A stretch of 64,000 nt of DNA from Polaribacter ponticola (GTDB taxonomy: Bacteria; Bacteroidota; Bacteroidia; Flavobacteriales; Flavobacteriaceae): contig NZ_JAOSLC020000003.1 of the NCBI RefSeq assembly GCF_026191475.2, positions 558,001 to 622,000 on the forward strand, in the 5' to 3' direction. This document shows, in pieces, positions 8,593 through 17,652 of the stretch. Position 1 is the stretch's first letter. Each line of letters opens with the position of its first letter. The notes under the pieces were generated by a model. That model saw nothing but the letters and a program-made list of their open reading frames with translations, was not told the DNA's origin and did not search any database. The position numbers and the translations under genes are program-made.

Positions 8593-9849
8593 ATGAAAAA
8601 TATACCACATCAATTTGTACAATTAAATAAGTTCTATAGAGCTCTTGTAACTGTCAGAGAGCTTATTGAGGAAGAAATACCTTTAAGAGATGAAAATTTA
8701 GGCGAAAGACTTTTAAGAAATCAAGTCATCTTTCCTCGGACTCAAGGACAGTCAATTGAAGATTATTTAATTGAGCAAAGTGCTAATACACCATCAAATC
8801 GAGGTTATTATACAGCAGCTAGAGAGACTAGAAGATTTTTTCAATTACTTGGGTTATTAACTGTTGCAGCAGATAAATCAGCATACTTAAGTCATTCAGC
8901 GATTAGACTACTTTCAACTGATAGCGAAGCTTCAAGATTACCACTTTGGCGAAGTGCCATTCTGCAAATGGGTGTTGAAGGTGCTGATGGAGAAATTAGT
9001 TACCCTTATTCTATTTTATTAAATTTAGTAAGAGACAATCCAGGGTTAGAAACACGCAAATTAATGCTCGCATTAGATGCAGAAAATAATTCTGATGAAG
9101 AATATCAGAGAATTTTGGATTTATCTAATACAGAGTTTAATGATATATTACAAGTTTTAAATTTAACAGAACATAAGGCAAGAAATGCAGTCAAAATATT
9201 ACCATCATTAGCAGAGCAATTAGGAGATATTGAAAGACGTGGTAATAATTCTTTTCCAATAGGCCAACTCAGTGTAACAGAAGATGAAATCTCGACAGAA
9301 ATTCCGCCAGAATCCGCTAATCAAGATGGTATTCTATATTCACAATTCCGACCAGTAACAGCAGGTACAATTGCAGTAGACCCAATTTTCAATACGGTTT
9401 CAGGAGTAACTATTGACCTTACTCAATCAATATTAATTAGACAAGAAAGATTATCGCAACATCAAGAAATTGTAAGGCAACTTGGACTGTTCTGTGAGGA
9501 AAGAGCATTTGAGCTTTATGAAGGAAAGTTCGATTGTTTGTCTACAATGGAAGAAACAGCTTTAGTTTTTGAAATTAAAACAATTTTGAGTTCAATGTCT
9601 GACCAAGAAAAACAAACAATTAAAGGAGTTGGACAGCTTAAATACTATAAGTTTTCAATCGTAAACCGACAAATGGAATACGAGGACATTAAAGAATTTT
9701 TGGTCTATTCTCAAAAACCACAAGTCAGTTTAATTGAATTTTGTACAGCGGAAAATATTAAAGTAGTTTGGTTAGAAGAAGGAATATTTAAAATTTACGA
9801 TTCTGTTTCAAATGAGGATATTGATTTTGAACCATTAGATTTTGTATAA
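8593..9849 (+). CDS. Probable type II restriction endonuclease with PD-(D/E)xK-like core
   Basis: A 418-residue protein last in the operon, where the endonuclease is expected. The N-terminal 200 residues are helical and may hold winged-helix DNA-binding parts (for example RRFFQLLGLLTVA near 80-92). The C-terminal domain shows the nuclease pattern: Asp314 in FDCLS, Glu327 and Lys329 in VFEIKTI, then GVGQLKYYKF near 345-354, a Gln/Tyr motif common in this fold. I cannot name its relatives or its target site. The assignment rests on these residues plus gene order; a modification-dependent or accessory nuclease is the alternative. Confidence 0.7.
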   Translation: MKNIPHQFVQLNKFYRALVTVRELIEEEIPLRDENLGERLLRNQVIFPRTQGQSIEDYLIEQSANTPSNRGYYTAARETRRFFQLLGLLTVAADKSAYLSHSAIRLLSTDSEASRLPLWRSAILQMGVEGADGEISYPYSILLNLVRDNPGLETRKLMLALDAENNSDEEYQRILDLSNTEFNDILQVLNLTEHKARNAVKILPSLAEQLGDIERRGNNSFPIGQLSVTEDEISTEIPPESANQDGILYSQFRPVTAGTIAVDPIFNTVSGVTIDLTQSILIRQERLSQHQEIVRQLGLFCEERAFELYEGKFDCLSTMEETALVFEIKTILSSMSDQEKQTIKGVGQLKYYKFSIVNRQMEYEDIKEFLVYSQKPQVSLIEFCTAENIKVVWLEEGIFKIYDSVSNEDIDFEPLDFV

Positions 9850-10192
9850 AAAGCCAACACTCAAAGCCATACACATTCGCAATTCGCTACAGCCATTGCT
9901 ACGCCAAAAATTGCAAAAGAGTATGTCTTGCCAACGCTCACTTCCGAACTAAATAACAAACATCGGAAAACCAAGCTGAACGTGAAAAGCACTATGCACA
10001 ACAACGTGTATAAAACATAGCTATTATAGGCTTTCCGAGAGGTTTTTGTATATTTACAAAGTACGCCAAATTTTTTATTTGGTTATAGTTTTAAAAGAAA
10101 ATTAAACATAAAAATAAAAAATTCGGCTCGTGCTAAATCCGAAAAGTTAGCGTCTTTTTACACGCTACGTTTCATACACAAGACCGTTAGTA
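9850..10192. repeat. attC-like long imperfect palindrome after the nuclease gene
   Basis: This gap has no credible ORF. From 9989 it forms a large palindrome: GCACAAC (9996-10002) faces GTTGTGC at the insert's left end, and TGTATAAAACATAG (10007-10020) pairs with CTACGTTTCATACA (10165-10178) with two mismatches. The palindrome ends at GTTAGTA (10186-10192), where the host yitT frame resumes. The inner arms (TAGGCTTTCCGAGA near 10028 and TCCGAAAAGTTAGCG near 10138) also pair in part. At about 197 bp it is longer than typical integron attC sites. Segment 9847-9939 resembles 6262-6322. Confidence 0.6.
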
Positions 10193-10966
10193 AGAACTCA
10201 AGTAGACATAAATATGTCTTACTTATTAATAATTTTTAGTATCCCTTTTTTAATACTCGGTTATTTTACTGTTACTAAAAGAATCGTTTTAAAATCTGTT
10301 GTAAGTATTCTTGGAGTTGCACTTTTTATTCATTTTGAAAACTTTCAAACCATTACAAATGATAAATTATTAATTTCAATTTTTGGTGGGTTACTTGTTG
10401 GGTCTGGTATAGGAATAGCTATTAGAAACGGTTCTGTTTTAGACGGATCAGAAATATTAGGTGTTTATTTAAATGATAAATTTGGAGTTAGTATTGGTAA
10501 AATTGTTTTAATTTTTAATATCATTTTATTTACTATTACTGCTTTCATCATTTCAACAGAAATTGCTCTTTACTCAATTTTAACATACATTGTTGCAGCA
10601 AAAGTTACCGATACTGTTATTGAAGGTTTTGAAGATTTTATTGGTGTTACTATTGTTTCTAAAAAATATGATAAAATTAAAATTGCCATTCTAGAAGAAC
10701 TAGGAACTGGTTTAACTGTTTATAAAGGTTCATCTGGTTTTGGTAGTAAAGGAGAAGCAGAAGATTTTGATATTATACACTCTATTATAAATAGAATAGA
10801 TATTAAAAAAATGTACCGATTAATTAAAGAAATAGATACAGAAGCATTTATAGTAGAGTTTGATGTTAATAGTGTAAAAGGAGGTGTTTTAAGACATTAT
10901 ATTGATAAGAAAAAGAATAAAAACTTAGAAGTTTTTAAAAACTCAATTTCAAATAGTAAAAAGTAA
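10187..10966 (+). pseudogene. YitT-family membrane protein, 3' fragment
   Basis: The host frame resumes at 10187 with LVRTQVDINM and continues to 10966. The part from ATG 10214 (250 residues) contains the remaining membrane helices, including the glycine-rich GGLLVGSGIGIAIRNG, and the soluble C-terminal DUF2179 domain (about residues 150-235, with VTIVSKKYDKIKIAILEEL). It could be translated from the internal ATG, but without the first helix it is probably inactive. Its last codons overlap the left arm of a bidirectional terminator. The 5' fragment is at 6080-6217. Confidence 0.85.
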
Positions 10967-10991
10967 CTTGTATTTTTTACTATTTGAAATT
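10945..10991. terminator. Bidirectional terminator between convergent genes
   Basis: TTTCAAATAGTAAAAA and TTTTTTACTATTTGAAA form a long stem with a loop of about 10 bases. It serves the YitT fragment (+) and the secreted protein at 11004-11570 (-). Its left arm lies inside the YitT coding end. Confidence 0.75.
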
Positions 10992-11003
10992 AATTCATAT
11001 ACT

Positions 11004-11570
11004 TTATTCTCTTTTGCATTCAATTTTCCAGGTTGGATAAACAATTTTTTCATTTAAATCAGTCCACTCACCAATCCATTTATACCCATTTTTTGTAATA
11101 TCATAAAAAGTAAGTCTAAAAAATCCATCTGTCCCATTTGGAGCTTTATGATTTTTATAAAGAACTATATTTCCTTTTTTATTTTTATTACCATTCCAAA
11201 CAGAGAGTGTTTGAGAAAGTTTAGAAGAAGAGTAATAATGTACGTTCCATTGTTTTTTAATGCTATCATATTGACGTATACTGCCAGAATGATTACCGTC
11301 TTCTTTAAGAGTTTCATCTTGAACTGCTTTTCCGTTCATAATGTATTTCCATCTCCAAATCATTTTTACAGGTTTTGCCCAACTACCATCAGGTTTTCTA
11401 GACTCAGAAGTACAACTACATTCGCCAATTAACTGTTTATAATCTTGTATTTCTTTTGCTGCTTTTGGATTCATTTTTCCAAAAGGGTATTCTTTTGATG
11501 TATCAAAATTAAATTGACCAAAAAAAGAAATTGAGGATAATAGTATTATTACTGATAGAGTTTGCTTCAT
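11004..11570 (-). CDS. Secreted protein of unknown function (DUF1579-like)
   Basis: A 188-residue protein with a signal peptide (MKQTLSVIILLSSISFFGQ). The body has LIGECSCTSESR near 48, a Trp-rich stretch MIWRWKYIMNG near 69, and later FFRLTFYDITKNGYKWIGEW. This layout, a size statement followed by strands rich in Trp and ending in a further Trp strand, resembles DUF1579 proteins, lipocalin-like secreted proteins with no defined activity. It is a single gene, convergent with the yitT fragment. Confidence 0.6.
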   Translation of the reverse strand: MKQTLSVIILLSSISFFGQFNFDTSKEYPFGKMNPKAAKEIQDYKQLIGECSCTSESRKPDGSWAKPVKMIWRWKYIMNGKAVQDETLKEDGNHSGSIRQYDSIKKQWNVHYYSSSKLSQTLSVWNGNKNKKGNIVLYKNHKAPNGTDGFFRLTFYDITKNGYKWIGEWTDLNEKIVYPTWKIECKRE

Positions 11571-11678
11571 AATGATAGTTTAAGTGTTAAACAAATCAAC
11601 AACAAAAAAGCTTTTAAAATTAATAAATGCAGTAAGGTGATTCTTTTTTGCAGTAAAGTTCGTTAAAATTAATACAAA

Positions 11679-12548
11679 TTAATTACTTAAATAATCTTTC
11701 ACTTTTTTTAAGTTACTTTTAGATACTAATACTTGTTTATTATTTTCTAATATAAGATTAGGGTTGCGATTTAAATTTAGTTCTTTAACTTTTTTCATGT
11801 TTACAATAGATTTTCTATGCACTCTTAAAAAATGATTATCAAGTATATTTTCTAAAGATTTTAAAGAAATTCTCATAGAATACGAGGGCAAATCAATTGA
11901 ATGTACCATAACGCAGTAATCATCTGCCTCTAACCAAGTTATTTTATCTATAGGTATAATTTTTAAATTATTACCAACTTTTACTTTTAACACTTTAGCT
12001 CTATCTGTATTTGATTTTTTTAATTTTTCATATAGATTTCTATTAGTAGCTTTTACGTTAATTAGCTTTTGTACTTCAATTTCAAGTAATTCTTTAGAGT
12101 AATTTAAAAATAAAATAATAGAAATTGCTATATAACCTAATATATATATAGGCGACTTTTGAAATAGATAAAACAAAAAATATTCTTGAAAAAATCTTGA
12201 AATTGAATTAGTATCACTATTTATAAAAAAAGAAAGTAAAGAAATAAATAAAATATTAATTAAAACAAGTGCTAAAATTATCCCTAAATATTTTAAAATA
12301 ATTTTAGTATTTATTTTTTTATCAACATCTTTTTTAATGCTAAAAAGTAAAATAAAACCTATAAAAAACCAAATTATCCATCTGTAAATTTGATTTTTAA
12401 AAAGTTCTAAAAATGCTACATCATTATATAAGTTAAACCTTTTTATGTAAAATATTTGCTGAAAAGTTTCAAAACAAATTGCTATTAATAAAACAATCGA
12501 AATTATTAAAATGTTTTTCTTTAGTAATAATTTCGAATCTATTTTCAT
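11679..12548 (-). CDS. Membrane-anchored LytTR-family transcription regulator
   Basis: A 289-residue protein with four predicted membrane helices in the first 150 residues (starting ILIISIVLLIAICF, WIIWFFIGFILLF, GIILALVLINILF and ILGYIAISIILFL) and a C-terminal LytTR DNA-binding domain (about 190-289, with IPIDKITWLEADDYC and FLRVHRKSIVN). It has no receiver domain, so it would sense through the membrane part. It is the last gene of a reverse-strand group (lipoprotein, unknown, cupin, LytTR) with gaps of a few bases or overlaps. Target genes are not evident. Confidence 0.85.
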   Translation of the reverse strand: MKIDSKLLLKKNILIISIVLLIAICFETFQQIFYIKRFNLYNDVAFLELFKNQIYRWIIWFFIGFILLFSIKKDVDKKINTKIILKYLGIILALVLINILFISLLSFFINSDTNSISRFFQEYFLFYLFQKSPIYILGYIAISIILFLNYSKELLEIEVQKLINVKATNRNLYEKLKKSNTDRAKVLKVKVGNNLKIIPIDKITWLEADDYCVMVHSIDLPSYSMRISLKSLENILDNHFLRVHRKSIVNMKKVKELNLNRNPNLILENNKQVLVSKSNLKKVKDYLSN

Positions 12549-12553
12549 TTCTA

Positions 12554-12919
12554 TTAAGCTTCTTCTCTATGCACTAAATCAATAGAAAAAGCAGGTAAAC
12601 AAATAGCTATATATTGGCAAGTTTCTTTAAAAGGATTAGAATATTGTACTCGTGTATTCTTATCAATTTTTATTGATTGTCCTGCTTCTAATACAATTGT
12701 TTCTTCTTCAATAATAAATTGTTTTTTTCCTTTAATTATATATGTATACTCATCAAATTCAGGAACTTGAAAAGGTTCACTCCATTTTGGTGGAGCTTCC
12801 ATGTATGCAATACTTATTTCGTTGTTTTTATCTGTTGCATTTCCAAAATGCTCTTTAATTAATTTTCCGTCTGTTGTAGGTACTACAAATGGAGAATTTT
12901 GAATGGTATATTTTTTCAT
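12554..12919 (-). CDS. Cupin-domain protein
   Basis: A 121-residue single-domain cupin. The two conserved motifs can be seen as EPFQVPEFDEYTYIIKG and the later LEAGQSIKIDKNTRVQYSN; metal ligands are weak since the usual HxH is replaced by less typical residues. Such small cupins bind small molecules or modify them, but no substrate can be given. It overlaps the upstream gene by 4 bp and ends 5 bp before the LytTR regulator, so it may supply or read a signal for it; that is inference. Confidence 0.75.
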   Translation of the reverse strand: MKKYTIQNSPFVVPTTDGKLIKEHFGNATDKNNEISIAYMEAPPKWSEPFQVPEFDEYTYIIKGKKQFIIEEETIVLEAGQSIKIDKNTRVQYSNPFKETCQYIAICLPAFSIDLVHREEA

Positions 12920-13314
12920 AAATTAAAAAAGTAATAATTAAACTCCCTATTAACAACTTTTTCTATATTAGTAAAATTATCAAAATCTTTATCTATAGAA
13001 TAAAATTTATCTGCTTTTTTAAGCTCATCAGCATTAAAATACATTTTTGCTGTTTCAGAAAGTTTTTTATTAGATTTATTTTTAGAACCAATTGCTAACC
13101 TTAATGTGTTTATATAACTTTTATCATTTAGCAAACATCCAATTATACCTATAGATTCTGGTTCGGAAACAGTACATTTATTAAGAATATTTCTTTCTAC
13201 ATTATTTATAGAAATATCATTATCTAAATAATATTGTAGAATTATACGTCTTTCAAATTCAGAATTTGGTTTTAAAATATCTTGTTCACTATTTTCTATA
13301 GAATACTTCTTCAA
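12916..13314 (-). CDS. Hypothetical protein (132 aa)
   Basis: No family recognised. The protein is soluble, Asn/Lys-rich and has no signal peptide or membrane segment. It overlaps the cupin gene by 4 bp (ATGA type) and starts 6 bp after the lipoprotein gene, so it belongs to that operon and is likely translated. Its first residues resemble those of the cupin protein, which I regard as chance. Confidence 0.55.
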   Translation of the reverse strand: MKKYSIENSEQDILKPNSEFERRIILQYYLDNDISINNVERNILNKCTVSEPESIGIIGCLLNDKSYINTLRLAIGSKNKSNKKLSETAKMYFNADELKKADKFYSIDKDFDNFTNIEKVVNREFNYYFFNL

Positions 13315-13320
13315 AATATG

Positions 13321-13884
13321 TTAATTAAACCAAACAACAAAAGATTTTATTTTAGCTAAATCTGGAATCTGCTCCAAAGAAACTTTCTGAGAGCTAAAGT
13401 TTTTTAACCCTAATTCTTCTTTATCAATTGTAATTGTTGCATTTAAAGCATCTAAAAATAACGTAACAGATTGCAAAGTAGATTCTGGCCTTAAATTATT
13501 ATAAGCACTAATTTCTAAAAAAGTAGAACTTAAACAAATATCATCTTCTGTTTTAAATCTTCGATCATGTATTTCTATACTTTTAATTGTAGAGGTAGAA
13601 TCTAATTGTTCTTTAGGTACAATAGTTAATAAATGCTTACCTCCTTTTTCGAATATTAAATATTCATCATCATCTTGAAAATAATCATCACCTAAAGCCC
13701 CTTCGCTTAAGTTTTTTACAATAGAATCGTTTTTAAAAATATTTTCTAAATCTTGTACGGTTGTTTTACCAGTAATTAAACCAACTTTTCCTTTTTCTAT
13801 CTTAAACTTACTGTTATTATTACAGCTTACAATAAATAAAGATATAGCTAATAAAATTAATGGTAATGAGTTCTTTTTGGTCAT
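13321..13884 (-). CDS. Lipoprotein of unknown function
   Basis: A 187-residue protein with a lipoprotein signal peptide ending in the lipobox FIVSC at residues 17-21, so it should be anchored in a membrane by its cysteine. The body contains KVGLITGKTTVQDLENIF, a pattern found in secreted proteins that compare repeated short alpha/beta units, but I cannot name it. It is the first gene of the operon that leads to the cupin and the LytTR regulator, and could be a sensor or its target. Confidence 0.65.
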   Translation of the reverse strand: MTKKNSLPLILLAISLFIVSCNNNSKFKIEKGKVGLITGKTTVQDLENIFKNDSIVKNLSEGALGDDYFQDDDEYLIFEKGGKHLLTIVPKEQLDSTSTIKSIEIHDRRFKTEDDICLSSTFLEISAYNNLRPESTLQSVTLFLDALNATITIDKEELGLKNFSSQKVSLEQIPDLAKIKSFVVWFN

Positions 13885-13998
13885 TTTTTATAGTTTGATA
13901 CGTTCTTTAAACGTAAAATTATGATTTTTGTTATTTAATTACTTTTTTTAAAATTCCAAATACCGCTCTTATAAAAGTTGCGCTTGTTAATACTTTTA

Positions 13999-15480
13999 CT
14001 ATTGGGTTTTGTCTTGTACTTCTTCTAGAATAAGATTTAGCCGATTTTTTTCTCTTTCTCTAATCTCCTTTGCTCTCTTTTTCTGTTCTGCTTCTTCTTT
14101 TATAGCTTTCTCTTCTGCCTTATTAATTTTATCAATTTTACTGTTTAGCAATTCGTAAGCGCTTTCTCTATCTAATTCTTGATTGTATTTATGCATTAAT
14201 CTAGAATTGCCTATAACTTGTTTTAGTTCTTTGTCAGTTAAAACATCCATTCTACTCATTGGAGCACGTAACATGGTTCTAGCTAAAGGAGTAGGAATTC
14301 CTTTTTCGTTTAAAACTGATACAAAAGCTTCACCAATTCCTAATTGAGTTAAAACATCTTTAGTGTCATAATATTTAGAATCTGGGTAATTCTCTGCTGC
14401 TAATTTAATAGCTTTCCTATCTTTTGCTGTAAAAGCTCTTAAAGCATGTTGCACTTTTAAACCCAATTGTGCTAAAATATCTTCTGGTACATCTTTAGGA
14501 TTTTGAGTTACAAAGTATAAACCAATACCTTTAGAACGTATTAACTTAACAATACTTTCTATTTGATTTAATAATGCTTTAGATGCTTCTTCAAATACTA
14601 AATGAGCTTCATCTATAAATATAATTAACTCTGGTCTACCACTATCTCCTTGTTCTGGAAATGTTTCATAAACCTCTGCTAATAATTGTAACATAAATGT
14701 AGAAAACAATTTTGGTTTATCTTGAATATCTGTTAAACGTAAAACAGAAATCATACCTCTACCATTTTCATCTATTCTAGTTAAATCTTCTACTTCAAAA
14801 GATTTTTCTCCAAAAAACAAATCGCCTCCTTGTTGTTCTATTTCTACAATTTTACGCAAAATTGCGCCTGTACTAGCAGTAGAAATTCTACCATATTCGT
14901 TTTGTATTTCTTCTTTTCCTTCTTGCGTTACATATTGTAACACTTTCTTAAAATCTTTTATATCTAATAATGGTAATTTATTATCATCACAATATTTAAA
15001 AATAATGGCTAAAATACCCGATTGTGTTTCTGTTAAATCTAAAATTCTAGAAAGTAAAACGGGTCCAAATTCAGAAACTGTTGCACGCATTTTAGTTCCA
15101 TCTTGTTCAGAAATTGTTAAAATCTCTACAGGAAATTTTTTAGCCTCAAACGGAAAACCAATTTTTGCGTGTCGTTCATCAATTTTTGCATGTCCAGGAC
15201 TTGGTTGAGCCAAACCAGATAAATCTCCTTTTATATCCATTAACAAAACAGGAATTCCTTGTTCTGATAAATTTTCTGCTAAAACTTGAAGTGTTTTAGT
15301 TTTACCCGTACCAGTTGCACCAGCAATTAAACCGTGTCTATTTAAGGTTTTAAGCGGAACTTTTACTAAAGCATTAGTAACTGTTTCTTCTCCTAACATT
15401 GCAGCTCCAATTTCTATAAACTCTCCTTTGGTTTTGTAACCATCGTTTATAAACTTAAAGAATTCTTCTTTCTGAGTCAT
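13999..15480 (-). CDS. HerA-like ATPase (DUF853 family)
   Basis: A 493-residue ATPase with Walker A GATGTGKTKT near residue 54 and Walker B LIIFIDEAHLVF near 288. It belongs to the HerA/FtsK-like DUF853 group, hexameric ATPases proposed to act as helicases or DNA translocases. The C-terminal 60 residues are highly charged (AEEKAIKEEAEQKKRAKEI), probably coiled coil. Its biological role is not established. It appears to be a single gene with no NurA-type nuclease next to it, which would have supported a DNA-end-resection role. Confidence 0.85.
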   Translation of the reverse strand: MTQKEEFFKFINDGYKTKGEFIEIGAAMLGEETVTNALVKVPLKTLNRHGLIAGATGTGKTKTLQVLAENLSEQGIPVLLMDIKGDLSGLAQPSPGHAKIDERHAKIGFPFEAKKFPVEILTISEQDGTKMRATVSEFGPVLLSRILDLTETQSGILAIIFKYCDDNKLPLLDIKDFKKVLQYVTQEGKEEIQNEYGRISTASTGAILRKIVEIEQQGGDLFFGEKSFEVEDLTRIDENGRGMISVLRLTDIQDKPKLFSTFMLQLLAEVYETFPEQGDSGRPELIIFIDEAHLVFEEASKALLNQIESIVKLIRSKGIGLYFVTQNPKDVPEDILAQLGLKVQHALRAFTAKDRKAIKLAAENYPDSKYYDTKDVLTQLGIGEAFVSVLNEKGIPTPLARTMLRAPMSRMDVLTDKELKQVIGNSRLMHKYNQELDRESAYELLNSKIDKINKAEEKAIKEEAEQKKRAKEIREREKNRLNLILEEVQDKTQ

Positions 15481-15557
15481 TTACTTAAATTTTGATAAAA
15501 ATAATTAAAGTTTATTGCGTTAAAAAATTATTTGAATATTATGTAGCTTTAAATTTT

Positions 15558-17606
15558 CTATTTTACAATTTCTACAAAAATACCAGAAGACTTATAAATG
15601 TAGAAACCATAACTACTAGTACTAGGAAAAGCTGTTGATAAACTAACTATATTTCCTAAACTATCTTCCATTACAAAAACAGGATATCCTTTTGTTGCTT
15701 TAACAACAGTAGTTTTACTCTGAATATCATATACAATGAGTTCTTTTTTATAATCTTTTCCTGGATTGGTTAAACTTACTTCATTATTTGTTCCTAAAAT
15801 TTTTGTTCCTAAATTATTAAAGTTTAAAGTTTTTTTAGGAATTGAATAATTTAAATATTCCGAAAAATCTGTAGAAGAATAAACAGTATTTCTTAATTTA
15901 TTTAAAATTAAATGCTGCTTGCTATTTACTGTAACATCGCTATTGTATTCAAATTTTAAAGGAACTTCTTTTGTACCATTATCTGTAATTTCTCCTATAT
16001 TATTAATAGTAAAATGAATTGCTCTACCTTCGTTATTATGACTTAAAAGTATATTGTTCTTATCTATTTTTGTTATTTCGTAATTCATACTTCCTTGATG
16101 ATCTGTAAAATGTGGCTTCTCATCAATTTTAATAAGTTTATCTAATTCTCTTTTGTAAGTGTAAACATTATCACTATCAGAAACAATCCAAATATTATTA
16201 CCTAAATAATTAAAACTACCAGAAGATAAATAATCAGGATTTAAAGAATATTTAAAATTTAAAGTTTCGCTATTATAAACCCATAAGTCTCCAGCTTGCG
16301 CAAAAATAAGTTCTTTGCCTTCTTCAGAAGTAATCAGTTTCATTTCTATTTCTGTAGAAGAAGTAGGAATCTTATAGGCTTCTGCGGTAATATTATTTTC
16401 TAAATAATTATATTTTATCAATCTATAATTATTTTCTTCTGTTTTTAAATAGAAGAAAAAAGACTGGCTTTCTGAATCAAAACTTAAAAACCGAATCTGA
16501 TTAAAGTCAAAAACTTCTGGTCTTATAAAACTAATTTCAATCATATTAAATTGTGTATCTAGATTACTAATATTCCCAAACTTATTATGTACATAAATTG
16601 TATAAATAGGATTGTTTACAAAAGGAGGATTTTCGTCTGTAAATGATGTTGTATTTATATCAGTAATAATTTTAATACTTTCTACATTGGGATTAGAATT
16701 ATCATTTTGATCTTGAACTCTAATTTCATAATGTGAAAAATAATAACCCGAATACTTTTCCCAAGATAAGGTTACTGAATTGCTGTTAGTTTCTGCATTA
16801 ATAAAATTTACATTTTTTGGAAAGATAAATTCTGGATTTATATATCTAGGATCACTTTCGCCTAAAAGCCCCTTATTGGTGTAAATTTTAAGAAAATAAC
16901 AGGCTTCACTATCAGTTATAGGGTTTTCTTCTATAAAAGAATTTACATTTATATCTGTAATTATTTTTAGTAATGTAGCAGTATTTATATTACAATCTTT
17001 ACCACTTCTATAAATTTCATACTTTTCAAAACTGTTGTAACCTTTGTATTTATCCCAACCAAATTCTATATGATTTAAGAAAGGATCTTCTTCTTTTCTC
17101 TGAAAAGTTTCGCTATAAATATCTACTTCATTTGGAGGTAAATATCTATATGCTGTAAATGTAAATTGTTCCTTAATATTGTCTCCATCTAAATCTAATT
17201 CTGCAATAAAAACAAAATTATCTTTACTAACATTTTTTACTTTTAACGTTTCGTACTCAGAATTAACTAAAGAGCTTAAAGTTATAATTCCATTATTTAA
17301 ACTCCATTTTAATTTATTTTGAACTGGTAAACAAGTAGCATTTTCTTGAAAAAGAAACTCTTCATACATACCAGATTCATTGTAAATAAAAAAATCTCTT
17401 CCACATTCTTCAAAATTAGCAGGAACAGCAGCTTCATTTCCATTATTGGCTACTTTAAAAATAGACCAAATGCCAACTAAATCTTCTATTTTAGCATCAG
17501 TTTGAATGTTAGACTCTTCTTCAAAAATTTCATCATCTTCACTATTGCATGAAATAGTAATAAATAAGAAAGAAACCACTAAAAAATAAAAAAACTTTTT
17601 TAACAT
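15558..17606 (-). CDS. Lipoprotein with lipocalin-like and fibronectin-III-like domains
   Basis: A 682-residue protein. The signal peptide ends in FITISC, a lipobox followed by acidic residues. Residues 38-150 resemble a lipocalin-like domain (LVGIWSIFKVANNG). Two fibronectin-III-like units follow, each with a WDKYKGYNSFEKYEIYRS or WEKYSGYYFSHYEIRV pattern and a TDINxxSFxxENP ending. The C-terminal 330 residues look like a beta-propeller of strands with Asp/Asn turns. Surface-exposed in Bacteroidota; binding partner unknown. Confidence 0.7.
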   Translation of the reverse strand: MLKKFFYFLVVSFLFITISCNSEDDEIFEEESNIQTDAKIEDLVGIWSIFKVANNGNEAAVPANFEECGRDFFIYNESGMYEEFLFQENATCLPVQNKLKWSLNNGIITLSSLVNSEYETLKVKNVSKDNFVFIAELDLDGDNIKEQFTFTAYRYLPPNEVDIYSETFQRKEEDPFLNHIEFGWDKYKGYNSFEKYEIYRSGKDCNINTATLLKIITDINVNSFIEENPITDSEACYFLKIYTNKGLLGESDPRYINPEFIFPKNVNFINAETNSNSVTLSWEKYSGYYFSHYEIRVQDQNDNSNPNVESIKIITDINTTSFTDENPPFVNNPIYTIYVHNKFGNISNLDTQFNMIEISFIRPEVFDFNQIRFLSFDSESQSFFFYLKTEENNYRLIKYNYLENNITAEAYKIPTSSTEIEMKLITSEEGKELIFAQAGDLWVYNSETLNFKYSLNPDYLSSGSFNYLGNNIWIVSDSDNVYTYKRELDKLIKIDEKPHFTDHQGSMNYEITKIDKNNILLSHNNEGRAIHFTINNIGEITDNGTKEVPLKFEYNSDVTVNSKQHLILNKLRNTVYSSTDFSEYLNYSIPKKTLNFNNLGTKILGTNNEVSLTNPGKDYKKELIVYDIQSKTTVVKATKGYPVFVMEDSLGNIVSLSTAFPSTSSYGFYIYKSSGIFVEIVK

Positions 17607-17652
17607 CGATTTTAGATTATGAGTATAAAAATACTTAAAATAAATTTTCTCT

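Larger units (their letters stand above)
6218..10186 (+). mobile_element. 3,969-bp inserted restriction-modification unit with attC-like end
   Basis: The segment interrupts a YitT-family gene and contains four same-direction genes: HTH controller, two DNA methyltransferases and a nuclease. The triplet GTT is present at both boundaries (6217-6219 and 10186-10188), and clean removal between them restores the host frame because the length is a multiple of three. The left edge TTGTTGTGCATAATGC (6215-6230) recurs inverted at 9989-10004 with one mismatch. The right part forms a long imperfect palindrome up to 10192. No transposase or integrase gene is inside. This matches how integron-type gene cassettes are built, but a 3-bp target duplication by another mechanism fits equally well. 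Confidence 0.75.

Noticed and set aside
12554..13314. Similar first residues of the cupin and the neighbouring unknown protein (MKKYTIQNS and MKKYSIENS)
   Set aside because: The DNA codons differ and similarity stops after about nine residues, so a duplication is not supported.
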